Origin: an uncultured Opitutaceae bacterium
GTDB lineage: Bacteria > Verrucomicrobiota > Verrucomicrobiia > Opitutales > Opitutaceae
Direction of reading: 5' to 3'
Length of the DNA stretch: 64,000 nt
Assembly (NCBI GenBank): GCA_951813085.1
Contig: OX638348.1
Coordinates: 1,187,627 to 1,251,626, forward strand
The notes under the pieces are model-generated. The model saw only the letters and a program-made list of their open reading frames with translations. It was not told where the DNA came from and did not search any database. The first letter of the stretch is position 1, and the number at the start of each line of letters is the position of its first letter. The translations under genes were made by a program, and so were the position numbers. Below are positions 1 to 9,458 of the stretch, piece after piece.

Positions 1-2899
1 ACCGAAATTCAAGACCGTTACCGTGATATCGAGGAAACGATGTCTGGTATATCGGGCGACTTGGTTTCTCAGGGGCTATTACCGTCCAATAGGAGCGATA
101 GCTTGCTTGGTTCTCAGCGATACCGAAAGGAAAATCCCGATCCAATCGATATTCAATGGCGAAGTCGTATTCTCGAAAGCATTGCAGTCGCTAGCGACCA
201 TCTTCGGAATGATCTAGGATATTCGATGGTTCGCGTTCTCGAGCATGATGAAGTGTCGGAATTGCTTTTTACCGGCATACCATCGTTGGCTCAAGAAATG
301 TACGAAGTGAACTACTGGGTCATTGAGTGCTTGCTTGAAGAGGATAGCGAAAAGGCGCGCGAACTGATCGCGCGGCGCTCTGGGGAACTGATTCGGCTAG
401 GCGCGGGCGCAGAGAAGCTGAAAAAAACAAGTTAGGGATGTTTCTAACATCTCTCCGAGGAAGAGCGAGATTAGGGAAATAAGGAGCCGGATTCGAGATA
501 GATTCGAAGTATACGAGCGGAGCTCTAACAAGTTTTTGGACAAGAAGCGAAAGCTCTCCCTGCTGGATATTCTTGGTCAAGTGGAAAGCAATGGAGTGCG
601 CGAAGCGGAATCTTCTGAGCTCTGGAGCTTGGGAAAGACCATATCGATTGAATTGCTTGAATCTACTCGGTTCTTAGAGGAAGCGCTCAGGGATCAAGTC
701 GTCGCTCATAGAGATTCAATTCTAGTAAATCGAAATTGGACCCTAGCCTTGGTGGGTTTTGTCGCTGCTTCGGCATTGCTTCTTGGATACTATATCGCTA
801 AAAATATGTCATTGGTTCACGCTGCCTTGCAGGAGCAAAACGTAGAGCTTGAAAGCAAGATACGTGAGCGTGTTTCGGAGATCGAGCAGGCGCGAGGCGA
901 GGCGATCCGCGCCGCGACGATTGCAGAGCGGGAAAGAAATTATGCGATCGAGCTCAATGACGATCTGCAAAAGGAGACGGCACGGGCGAACGAGCTCGCT
1001 AGAAAGGCCGTAGCTGCGGAGCAAGCGAAGTCGCAATTCCTAGCGAACATGAGCCATGAGATTCGGACTCCAATGAATGGAGTGATCGGCATGACCCATC
1101 TTTTGAGGGAGTCGAATCTCAGCAAGGCGCAAACGGGCCACATTGAAACGCTCGAGCAGTGTTCCGAGTCGCTGTTAGTTTTGATCGATGAAGTTTTGGA
1201 TCTTTCCAAAATCGAGTCTGGCAAGCTTGAGATCGATCAGGTGGAATGCGATCAGGTTGAGGTGATTTCCAGTATTACAACCTATTCGCGCCTACTGCTC
1301 ACAAAAAGAGATTGAAATTTCAAAGCGTGTATCCAGCTAATTTCGACGAGAAACTCTATTGTGATCCGTATCGTTTGCGCCAGGTTCTCTCTAATTTGCT
1401 TAGCAATGCGATAAAATTCACCAACGAAGGCGCGGTCCGTTTCGATATGAGCGTCTTAGAAAAGAATGATGAGGAAGTTCTTTTTAGATTTTCCGTTCGC
1501 GATACGGGTATAGGTATATCGAAAGCTCACCAGGACGACCTATTTCAAGCGTTTGCCCAGGCAGATTCGTCGACGACTCGTAAATTTGGCGGAACTGGTC
1601 TCGGACTGGCCATTTCCAAGAAGCTTGTCGAGCTCATGGGCGGGGACCTGCTGGTATCGAGCGAAAACGGCGTTGGCTCTGAGTTTTATTTCGAATTGGC
1701 CTTCAAGGTTAGCTCCAGGTCGGTGGAGGGGAGATCGATAGAGGCGAATAAGCACAGATCTTTAGTGGTGTCAGAATCTAAGGATACGAATCAATTCATT
1801 GAGGAAGTATTCGATAGAATTGAAGTGCCCTGTGATTGCTTGTCCGAATGGAGTGAAAATTTGGATACGAAAGATTATTCCATTGTTTTTGCTTGATTCG
1901 CGGAATTTGAAGTTGGCTTCCTCTAGATTGGAACGCTTGGAGAGAGGCCCTAAAATCGTTGCTTTGGAGGGAGAACAAGGAGCAGGAGTTGATCTCGAGT
2001 CCGAATTTTGCCGGAATTTGGATGTATTTGGTCGACCCTTCGATCCTCTCTCTTTGATTGGATGGCTTCGAAGCGCGAGCGTTTCGCATTCGGAATTAGC
2101 TGAAGAACCCGGATCGATTGAATCGACGTATTCGGACTGCTCGGTGCTATTGGTCGATGACAACGAGATAAACCTGCTCGTTGCGGAAGGCTTGATTGAA
2201 CGGTATGGCATTAAGCCGATTAAAGCCAGCAGCGGCGAGGCTGCCTATGAACTTTGCCAGAACGAAAAATTCGATCTTGTATTCATGGATTGCATGATGC
2301 CTGGGATGGATGGGTACCAAACGACTCGCGAACTACGAAACAAGTCAGATGGCTTAAATGCGAATACCCCTATTGTTGCCCTAACGGCGAACGCGATGAG
2401 AGGGGATAGGGAGAAATGCCTGGATGCGGGTATGGATGACTATCTTCCTAAGCCGCTTCGCCCAAAGGAATTGGAGTCAGCCTTGGAGAAATGGCTCCGA
2501 ACTGAGCGCGTTTCCGATAGATCGGCTCGAGTTGAAGGCATGCCCAATGCGGACGATAGGGAGCTGTTGAATCTAGCGGAGTTCAATCGAATGTTCGATG
2601 AGAACGACGAGGCGGTTGTTTCCTCGCTCCTGTCCTTGTTCGTCGAGTCGCTCAATGAGAATTTGAGCGCTTTGGAAGACGCTATTTCGGATGAATTGGA
2701 TCTAGAAAAAACACGGTCGATATCCCACTCGATCAAGGGGAGCTCCGCGAATTATGGAGCGCTTCGCTTGAACCGAGTGGCGGATGAACTCGAGAAAGTG
2801 TGTCTCGAAGGAAACTCTTCAAAGGCGATTGAGCTAGTCGAGGAGATGCGGAAGCTGTGCAATCTGACCCAAAAAGCGGTTAAGGATATCATCGTATAG
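1..2899 (+). pseudogene. Hybrid sensor histidine kinase (HisKA-HATPase-receiver-Hpt), 5' partial, three frameshifts
   Basis: The coding frame is open from base 1, so the N-terminus lies upstream of the window. A helical sensor region is followed by a membrane span (about 731-805), a coiled coil, HisKA with phospho-acceptor His at 1055 (SHEIRTPMNG), HATPase_c (N-box [23 protein letters not shown]), a receiver with Asp at 2288 (FMDCMMPGMDG) and an Hpt domain with His at 2726. The frame changes three times. Within the A7 run at 421-427 there is one base too many. Near 1297 one base is missing, since adding a base there restores LLAHKKRL. In the T5 run near 1888 there is one base too many, since removing a T restores SIVLLDSRN. 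No residues are lost otherwise, so this is either a very recent pseudogene or has sequencing errors. Signal and partner regulator are unknown. Confidence 0.85.
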
Positions 2900-2997
2900 G
2901 CCTTCGCTATTTGTTCCGGGATTTCGTTGAGTGGATAAATCCGCTTGTAATCGAATTGGGGGATACTTATCGCTACCCCCTTTTCATCCGCACGACG

Positions 2998-5730
2998 ATG
3001 GCGACAGAACTGAATCAAAGCTACGATCCAAAGCAAGTAGAGCCCAAGTGGTATAAAACATGGGAGGATGCGGGGTGTTTCGAAGGAAAGGTCCAGGCGG
3101 AGAAGGAACCGTTCACGATCGTAATACCGCCTCCTAATGTAACCGGGATGCTCCACATGGGGCATGTTCTCGACAATACCTTGCAGGACATTTTTATTCG
3201 GCGCGCTCGTATTGATGGGAAATCCGCCCTGTGGTTTCCGGGAACGGACCATGCTTCGATCGCAACGCAGGTCAAAGTCGAGAAGGCGTTGAAAGAAGAG
3301 GGGACTTCGCGACGCGATATAGGACGGGAGAAATTTCTAGAACGCGCCTGGAAATGGTCAGATGAGCACGGAGGCATCATATTCAAGCAATTGAGTCACT
3401 TGGGGGCGTCTTGCGATTGGCGACGTTCGCGATTCACTATGGATCCGGAGTATCAGCGATCCGTACTGTCTTCATTCGTCGAGCTCTACAAGCGTGGCTA
3501 TATCTATCGCGGCAAGCGTCTTGTGAACTGGTGCCCTGCGTCGCAGACGGCCTTGAGCAACGAGGAAGTGGAAATGAAGCCTCAATCAGGCAAGCTCTAC
3601 AAGATGCGTTACGAAATCGTAGAGGAGCCAGGACGTTTTGTTGAGATTTCAACTACGCGCCCGGAGACGATCATGGGCGATACTGGCGTGGCGGTGCATC
3701 CAGAGGACGAGCGCTACGCCGATCTCGTAGGGAAGCATTGCTGGCGACCCTTTCCCAAGGCGGAGATCCCGATAGTTGCGGACGCAGCGGTGGAGAAGGA
3801 ATTTGGTACGGGGGTCCTGAAAGTGACGCCCGCTCACGATCAGGTGGACTTCGATATCGGTAAGCGGCACGATCTTCCCCTTATCGATGTTATGAATCCC
3901 GATGGAACCTTGAATGCGCTGGCCGGAGAGGAATTCGATGGGATGGAGCGATTCAAGGCACGGAAGTTCGCGGTCCAAAAGCTGGAGGAGATGGGTCTCC
4001 TCATCGAGGCAGAAGACTACGAAAACAATGTAGGCTTCTCCGAAAGAGCGGGTGTTCCGATCGAGCCTAGATTGTCGGAGCAATGGTACCTGAAGTATCC
4101 AAGAGTTGAGGAAGCCAAACGCGCTGTGGAAAAGGGGATCATACGATTTTATCCAAAACGCTGGGAAAAAGTATACTTGCATTGGCTCAATAATATTCAG
4201 GATTGGTGCATTAGCCGACAGCTTTGGTGGGGTCAGCGGATACCGGTCTGGTATCGAAAAGACGCGGACCGGAGCGATCCTGCAAATTGGCATGTATCGG
4301 TGGATGGTCCCGAAGATTCAGAAAATTGGGACCAGGATGAGGATGTCTTGGATACATGGGCCTCGTCGAATTTATGGCCCTTCGCCACTTTTGGCTGGCC
4401 TAGCGAAGAGGCCAAGGTCAAGGAGGAGCTCGGCTATTTCTATCCTACTAGCATGCTAGTGACGGGCTTCGATATCATCTTCTTTTGGGTAGCGCGCATG
4501 ATTATGTCCGGACTTGAGTTGATGGGGGATGACCGAGATAGCCTGAGCGATGAGGAGATCGATCAGCGCGTCCCCTTCAAGGACATCTTCATTCACGGCT
4601 TAATTCGCGACGAGAAAGGCCGCAAGATGTCCAAGTCCCTGGGCAATTCGCCGGATCCGCTGGATCTAATCGACAAGTTCGGGGCGGATGGACTGAGGTT
4701 TGGCATTATCAACATCGCTCCTAGCGGATCGGACATTCTATTCTCGGAGGAACGCATCGAGATCGGTCGCAATTTCTGTACCAAGCTATGGAACGCGTGT
4801 CGATTCCGTCAGATGGCGGGGGCCGATACAGGCTACCAAAGTTTGGATACACTCATTGATCGGCTCGCTGGTTCCCAGTTGGAAGGCTACGGAAATTGGA
4901 TTTTGTTCCGACTATTGGAGACGATGGAAGAGATCGAAGGGCAGTTTGCGCGGTTCGAAATGCATCAGCTTACGCATACGCTCCATGGCTTTTTCTGGGG
5001 CGACTTTTGCGATTGGTACGTAGAAGCAGCCAAGGCGATGCTTCAATCGAAAGAGGACCCTCGGCACGATGCGGCTCTTGCCGTTTCGGACTTGGTGATT
5101 AGGCACTCGTTGCTATTGCTCCACCCAGTTATGCCGCACATTACCGAAGAGCTTTGGCAATCGATGGGGTACGCATCGGAAGGTGCATTCATTCAGGATG
5201 GAGGCTTGTTGAAAGCTACCGAACTTAGAGACCGTTTTGAGTCCAAAGGCGTAACGATTGACTCCGCTAGCGCGAAACGAATCGAGCAGGTAAAGGAACT
5301 TATCACTCAGGCTCGCGCTACCAAGGCGGATTACAACGTAGCTTCCAAACGCGATGTTACATTGTTCGTGACGCCGACCGATCCGTCCTGCGCGGCAGTA
5401 ATCGAAGAGAACCTGGATACGATCAAGAAACTTGCGGGAGCCGCTACAATCGAATTGCGCGATTCGGTGGAGAATCTCCCCGGATCCGTTTCTTCCTTGG
5501 GCACCGTGTACCTTGATTTGACGAGCGCCATCGATGTGGCTGCAGAAAAGGAACGGCTCAGCAAGGAATTGGACAAGCTCGACAAGGCGATTCAAGCCGG
5601 TGAGGGCAAGCTTAAGAATCCTAAATTTGTCGATAAAGCCCCTGAGCATGTTGTTGAGGGAGCTCGCAAGCAATTGGCTGAAACCCAAGCGAAGCGCGAT
5701 GAGATCGCGCGACTGCTCGGTAGCCTTTGA
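2998..5730 (+). CDS. valS: Valyl-tRNA synthetase
   Basis: A class Ia aminoacyl-tRNA synthetase that charges tRNA-Val in the cytoplasm. The 910-residue product has the HIGH signature as HMGH at residues 53-56 (after PPPNVTGML), an editing domain in the middle (STTRPETIMGDTGVAVHP), the KMSKS loop at about 543-547, an anticodon-binding domain, and the C-terminal valyl tRNA-binding coiled coil (about 840-910). The frame is open upstream to 2911, but the ATG at 2998 gives the normal ValS N-terminus (MATELNQSYDPK). It lies about 100 bp after the kinase pseudogene on the same strand, with no obvious functional link. Length and motif order are standard for the family. Confidence 0.98.
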   Translation: MATELNQSYDPKQVEPKWYKTWEDAGCFEGKVQAEKEPFTIVIPPPNVTGMLHMGHVLDNTLQDIFIRRARIDGKSALWFPGTDHASIATQVKVEKALKEEGTSRRDIGREKFLERAWKWSDEHGGIIFKQLSHLGASCDWRRSRFTMDPEYQRSVLSSFVELYKRGYIYRGKRLVNWCPASQTALSNEEVEMKPQSGKLYKMRYEIVEEPGRFVEISTTRPETIMGDTGVAVHPEDERYADLVGKHCWRPFPKAEIPIVADAAVEKEFGTGVLKVTPAHDQVDFDIGKRHDLPLIDVMNPDGTLNALAGEEFDGMERFKARKFAVQKLEEMGLLIEAEDYENNVGFSERAGVPIEPRLSEQWYLKYPRVEEAKRAVEKGIIRFYPKRWEKVYLHWLNNIQDWCISRQLWWGQRIPVWYRKDADRSDPANWHVSVDGPEDSENWDQDEDVLDTWASSNLWPFATFGWPSEEAKVKEELGYFYPTSMLVTGFDIIFFWVARMIMSGLELMGDDRDSLSDEEIDQRVPFKDIFIHGLIRDEKGRKMSKSLGNSPDPLDLIDKFGADGLRFGIINIAPSGSDILFSEERIEIGRNFCTKLWNACRFRQMAGADTGYQSLDTLIDRLAGSQLEGYGNWILFRLLETMEEIEGQFARFEMHQLTHTLHGFFWGDFCDWYVEAAKAMLQSKEDPRHDAALAVSDLVIRHSLLLLHPVMPHITEELWQSMGYASEGAFIQDGGLLKATELRDRFESKGVTIDSASAKRIEQVKELITQARATKADYNVASKRDVTLFVTPTDPSCAAVIEENLDTIKKLAGAATIELRDSVENLPGSVSSLGTVYLDLTSAIDVAAEKERLSKELDKLDKAIQAGEGKLKNPKFVDKAPEHVVEGARKQLAETQAKRDEIARLLGSL

Positions 5731-5839
5731 TACCTGGCGCTAACAGCAAACAGTCAGTTTTCGGATATTTGAGACCTTCTGTTCTCTCTCTGACAGTCAA
5801 TTGAGGCGGTTCAGCGGGGATTTAGCCTCAATCAACCCC

Positions 5840-5867
5840 TTGACAGAGCCGTTACTCGTTGTAGTAA
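5840..5867 (+). promoter_or_regulatory. Candidate sigma70-type promoter for cysH
   Basis: A consensus -35 hexamer TTGACA at 5840-5845 is followed after 16 bp by TAGTAA at 5862-5867, a fair -10. It lies about 40-65 bp upstream of the cysH start and just upstream of the 16-bp palindrome, so a repressor on the palindrome would sit at the predicted transcription start. The placement is inferred from sequence alone. Confidence 0.45.
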
Positions 5868-5874
5868 AGAACTA

Positions 5875-5890
5875 TAACTTGATCAAGTTA
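5875..5890. promoter_or_regulatory. Perfect 16-bp palindrome, candidate operator of cysH
   Basis: TAACTTGATCAAGTTA is a perfect dyad between the promoter-like hexamers and the cysH ATG (5906). It is not followed by a T-tract and is too symmetric and short-looped for a terminator, so a dimeric regulator site is the simplest reading. Rrf2-type (CymR/IscR-like) regulators commonly control sulfate assimilation, but which regulator binds here is unknown. Confidence 0.5.
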
Positions 5891-5905
5891 CAGGATATTA
5901 AACGA

Positions 5906-6625
5906 ATGACCGCATATTTGGAACAGAAAGCCGAGGCGAAGATCGACCTGGAAACCGCTACGCCGCGTGAGCGCGTGGAGTGGGCGGCGGATCTATTTGG
6001 GGACGAGTTGATAATGACCACCAGCTTTGGGACTCATTCTGAGGTGATGCTCCATTTGGTCACATCTGTCATTCCCGATATCCCTGTCGTTTTCATCGAT
6101 ACAGGTTATCTTTTTCCGGAGACCTATCGATTCGCTGCGGAACTGACGGACGAGTACAACTTGAACTTGAAGAAGTATCGGGCTCAGCGGACCGCGGCCG
6201 AGCAGGAGGCGCTGTTTGGGCGACTTTGGGAGCAGGGCGCTGAGGGACTTAAGCAGTACAATTTCATGAACAAGGTCGAGCCCATGGATCGTGCCGTCGG
6301 GGACTTAGGAGCGAAGGCTTGGCTTGCCGGGCTGAGGCGTTCTCAAGGGGAAACGCGCGCTGAGCGCAATATCGTGGAACGTCAGGATGAGATGACAAAG
6401 GTCTATCCCATACTGGATCTTAGCAATCGAGAGATGCATCAGTACATTGAATCGAATGAGCTTTCGTATCATCCGCTTTGGGATATGGGCTATGTGTCGC
6501 TTGGAGATTGGCATAGTACTACCAAGCTGGAGGCCGGAATGAGCGAATCGGATACTCGATTTGGAGGCGTCGCCCGCGAGTGTGGCCTGCACGAGCCGCA
6601 AGGCGACGTTGATTTCCAAATCTAG
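5906..6625 (+). CDS. cysH: Phosphoadenylyl-sulfate (PAPS) reductase
   Basis: Assimilatory sulfate reduction enzyme that reduces PAPS to sulfite with thioredoxin as donor, in the cytoplasm. The 239-residue protein has the PP-loop-type nucleotide-binding start ([10 protein letters not shown]), the [13 protein letters not shown] strand-loop, the substrate loop with [10 protein letters not shown], and a single cysteine in the C-terminal ECGLHE motif (near residue 226), the catalytic Cys of CysH. The cysteine pairs that bind the 4Fe-4S cluster in APS reductases are absent, which points to PAPS rather than APS as substrate. ATG 5906 is chosen because it follows the promoter and palindrome and gives a normal N-terminus; the frame is open further upstream. 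No other cys genes are adjacent. Confidence 0.93.
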   Translation: MTAYLEQKAEAKIDLETATPRERVEWAADLFGDELIMTTSFGTHSEVMLHLVTSVIPDIPVVFIDTGYLFPETYRFAAELTDEYNLNLKKYRAQRTAAEQEALFGRLWEQGAEGLKQYNFMNKVEPMDRAVGDLGAKAWLAGLRRSQGETRAERNIVERQDEMTKVYPILDLSNREMHQYIESNELSYHPLWDMGYVSLGDWHSTTKLEAGMSESDTRFGGVARECGLHEPQGDVDFQI

Positions 6626-6765
6626 TCGCTCGAGTTGCGAACGGCGCAACGGGCGCTGGCAGAGTGACTGGAAAGATCGAGTCCCGCTCTCAAAGCTTGC
6701 CCAGAAATGAAAAAGCCGCCTTCCGCGAGGGAATGCGACTTCGTAAAAACTTTTTATCGAGCGAC

Positions 6766-6996
6766 TTAGGCTTTCTCCACGAGGCCGGCTTTGATCGCCT
6801 TAACGCTCACCCACATTCGCTTTACCTGTCCGGAGGGGAGGCGCACCTTGATGCGTTGCAGGTTGGGGCGGAACTTGCGCTTGGTACTCTTGGTTACGTG
6901 CGTGCCGATGCCACCACTCTTCTTGCTCTGTCCCTTACGGTGGATGATACTGCCCGTGGTGGGACGCTTACCTGTAATTGCGCAAATTCTAGCCAT
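6766..6996 (-). CDS. rpmB: 50S ribosomal protein L28
   Basis: A 76-residue basic ribosomal protein of the large subunit. It starts MARICAITGKRPTTG, the typical L28 N-terminus, with conserved THVTKSTKRKFRPNLQ and the C-terminal VSVKAIKAGLV. The frame is open well upstream, but only the ATG at 6996 gives the L28 start and length. It lies 71 bp downstream of the MidA-like methyltransferase gene on the same strand, so the two may be co-transcribed, and it converges on cysH. It lacks the CxxC zinc-ribbon pairs found in some L28 forms, so it is a zinc-independent (C-minus) form. Confidence 0.97.
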   Translation of the reverse strand: MARICAITGKRPTTGSIIHRKGQSKKSGGIGTHVTKSTKRKFRPNLQRIKVRLPSGQVKRMWVSVKAIKAGLVEKA

Positions 6997-7067
6997 GTCG
7001 GAAATTGATTGGAACGGTGGAAAAAAGGGTAGGGCGACGCGCTTGGCAAGCAGTTTTTTGGGAAATG

Positions 7068-8099
7068 TCACCTGGGGCAGGATGCCTGGGCGCACGAGTG
7101 TCTCACGCCGCTCAACACCTGGAATTTTTGCCCCATCAAGGTTGGGTGGATCAGCTGCTGCAAGTGACCTTTCAATTCGCTCTGAAGCCTGGATTGAGGA
7201 GTGAATGCGGAGGCAACGAGCTCTGGCGCCCGTTTCAAAATATAGCTTTCCTGGCTTTCGAGCTCGATGCCGTCGAATCCCGATTCTTCGAGACCTTGCT
7301 GTAGCCAATCCCAGCACACGTGAGTTGTGAGGTCTTGCGTCCCTATGTTCTCGAGCAGATCAGGGCTTTGGCGATGCTTCGAATAGGCCCGCGCAGCTCC
7401 CTGTGGCGTATCGTGAGTCAATGCCTTCCAGGTCTTTCCATAGTCGAACCCGATGAACGCGCCCTGCCAATCCTGCGATACGATCGTGTCCAGCAAGGTT
7501 TTCGACCCTGTGGGCAGGTCGACGATGTAATTGTTGGGCGCGGGATCGGGGAGGTCAGCGAGGCGCTCCAGGACTGCTTGCGAACAAGGCTCGACTTCGA
7601 CAATTCTCAATCCCGAGTCGGCGACTTCGATTAGGCGTTCTTTCCAAGAGCCTTGAGAGTAGATGATGCTGTGGAATGGCTGCGCGTCGAAGAGTTCGTT
7701 GGAGAAAACGATCGCGTTTCCTCGTATCTCGATTTCGTCGCCGACACCCAAAGAGGTCACCGTTTCGAAGGGAGTATCTATTCCGGCTAGCAGCACCTTT
7801 TGCGGTTCGGCCCCGATTTCGATCCATGCCGTATTCTCGGGTTGGATTCCGGCCTGCTCGAGAAGGCCTAGACTTGATTCGATGACGATCGAGGAAAATG
7901 TCGATGAAAGGCTAGATGCAGTGAAGAAGTCCGCTTCAATCTGGCGGCCCACGCGAACGCGATTGGCTCGGTAGTACCCAAATTCGGGATCGTAAAGGGC
8001 GATCTCTATGAATTTGTCGAACTCCAACCGCCCTTTTGCGTCAGCCACCTGCAGTAGAGCTTGCCGAATGGGAGCGGATGCTATTTCTGTGAACTGCAT
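7068..8099 (-). CDS. MidA/NDUFAF7-family SAM-dependent methyltransferase
   Basis: A 343-residue member of the DUF185 (Methyltransf_28) family; the mitochondrial homologue NDUFAF7 methylates an arginine of a complex I subunit. Visible family features are the N-terminal GRLEFDKFIEIALYDPEFGYY stretch (in bacterial members RFMELALYHPEHGYY), a SAM-binding segment (AWIEIGAEPQKVLLAG), the FSNELFDAQPFH motif, and the GFDYG loop. The bacterial substrate is not established. It sits upstream of rpmB and is divergent from the ctp-tsaD pair with about 95 bp between starts. The C-terminal tail (about 40 residues) is not recognisable. Confidence 0.85.
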   Translation of the reverse strand: MQFTEIASAPIRQALLQVADAKGRLEFDKFIEIALYDPEFGYYRANRVRVGRQIEADFFTASSLSSTFSSIVIESSLGLLEQAGIQPENTAWIEIGAEPQKVLLAGIDTPFETVTSLGVGDEIEIRGNAIVFSNELFDAQPFHSIIYSQGSWKERLIEVADSGLRIVEVEPCSQAVLERLADLPDPAPNNYIVDLPTGSKTLLDTIVSQDWQGAFIGFDYGKTWKALTHDTPQGAARAYSKHRQSPDLLENIGTQDLTTHVCWDWLQQGLEESGFDGIELESQESYILKRAPELVASAFTPQSRLQSELKGHLQQLIHPTLMGQKFQVLSGVRHSCAQASCPR

Positions 8100-8193
8100 T
8101 ATTTTTGATTGCCGACTCTTGAGGTCTTGCGGAAGGGATCAATCACCAACTGGCCGCGTCTACTGTTCTTTGAGATAGGCAATTGCTCACTAC

Positions 8194-9456
8194 ATGAATT
8201 TTCTAAAACGAGTCACTATTCTAGCGCTCATCGGCGTCGGCGCCGCGGGCGCTTTTCGCCTGACCTCGGATATCGTTCAGCAAGGAAGTGTCGGCAACTA
8301 TTGGGAATCGCGCCAAAAGGCCGCAGAGATACGTGACGCGATGGCGTTGGTCAACGCGTATTACGTAGAGGGAGAACAGGCAGAGTTGGACGCGTTGACC
8401 GAGTCGGCTCTCGAGGGGCTGGTTTCTGGTTTGGATCCGTACTCCGAGTTTTTAAGCTTTGAGCAGTTCAAGGCACTCGATGAGGAAACCCGCCAGGAGT
8501 TTGGTGGAATTGGAGTACAGGTTGAAATGCGCGACGAGGTTTTGACAGTGGTAGCGCCGCTGAACGGTTCGCCAGGAGAGCGGGCGGGGCTATTGCGTGG
8601 AGACCGAATCGTCGGGGTCGACGGAGATAGCATCGAAGGATTGGGGATAACGGAAGCGGTATCGAGGCTGAAGGGAAGGCCTGGGACTCAGGTAGCAATA
8701 CAGCTGGAGCGTGAGGGCGAATCCGATCCTCTTGATATCGATGTGACTCGTGAGCTCATCCAAGTAGATAATGTACATGGAGCGGAGATGGTTGAGGACG
8801 GGCTCGGCTATGTGAGAATATCACAATTCGGCAAACGCACGGGGGAGGAATTGGAGGAAGCGATCGATCAATTGATCGAACAAGGGATGAGGGGTCTCGT
8901 CCTGGATTTGAGGAACAATCCTAGGGGTCTACTCGAGGCAGCGGTTGAAGTAGTGGGTCAGTTCGTGCCGGATGGCCAGCTCGTTGTATTCACCAAAGGG
9001 CGACATGCTGTCATGAATGAAGAGTGGTACGCGAACAATTCTGGAGCGTCCTATACGTTTCCGCTCGTCGTTCTCGTGAATCCCGGATCGGCTAGCGCAT
9101 CGGAAATCGTAGCGGGCGCTCTTAAGGATTCTGGTAGAGCAGAACTTGTTGGCGAAACGACCTTTGGTAAAGGCTCGGTCCAGAGCATTCTTCCGCTCAG
9201 CGGTAGCACGGGTATAAAGCTGACTACTGCTAAATACTATACACCGGGTGGGTACGTGATTCATGACAATGGGATCGAGCCTGATGTTATGATCGAGATA
9301 TCTCCTAAGGAGGAAGGGAATCTCTATATTCAGAGAAGTCGCTTGAAGACGATGCCGCTGGAAGAATTCGTGAAGCGTTACGAGTTTGAGCCGCTTGAAG
9401 ACCGGCAACTCAACGCAGCGTTGGATTTGCTACGCGACGACTTGGGCGAATCCTAG
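8194..9456 (+). CDS. ctpA: C-terminal processing peptidase (S41 family)
   Basis: A 420-residue serine protease that trims C-termini of periplasmic proteins. It has an N-terminal membrane anchor or uncleaved signal (residues about 7-24), a helical linker (EALEGLVSGLDPYSEFLS), a PDZ domain (about 80-170: FGGIGVQVEM ... GERAGLLRGDRIVGVDG) and the S41 catalytic domain with Ser near 302 (GSASASEIVAGAL) and the general-base Lys near 326 (TFGKGSVQ). It is followed after 2 bp by tsaD and the two are likely one transcript. An exact substrate cannot be read from the sequence. Confidence 0.94.
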   Translation: MNFLKRVTILALIGVGAAGAFRLTSDIVQQGSVGNYWESRQKAAEIRDAMALVNAYYVEGEQAELDALTESALEGLVSGLDPYSEFLSFEQFKALDEETRQEFGGIGVQVEMRDEVLTVVAPLNGSPGERAGLLRGDRIVGVDGDSIEGLGITEAVSRLKGRPGTQVAIQLEREGESDPLDIDVTRELIQVDNVHGAEMVEDGLGYVRISQFGKRTGEELEEAIDQLIEQGMRGLVLDLRNNPRGLLEAAVEVVGQFVPDGQLVVFTKGRHAVMNEEWYANNSGASYTFPLVVLVNPGSASASEIVAGALKDSGRAELVGETTFGKGSVQSILPLSGSTGIKLTTAKYYTPGGYVIHDNGIEPDVMIEISPKEEGNLYIQRSRLKTMPLEEFVKRYEFEPLEDRQLNAALDLLRDDLGES

Positions 9457-9458
9457 GG

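Noticed and set aside
421..427. Programmed frameshift or slippage at the A7 run of the kinase
   Set aside because: Two further unrelated shifts occur in the same gene, so a programmed event at one site would not rescue it; errors or decay are simpler.
3649..4293. Long antisense open frame (214 codons) inside valS
   Set aside because: It is the complement of a strongly conserved ValS region and shows no protein-like motif.
5113..5688. 191-codon antisense frame in the 3' end of valS
   Set aside because: Shadow of the tRNA-binding coiled-coil coding region; no independent start context.
6700..6765. Terminator between cysH and rpmB
   Set aside because: Only a 4-bp stem could be drawn, without a clear T-run next to it.
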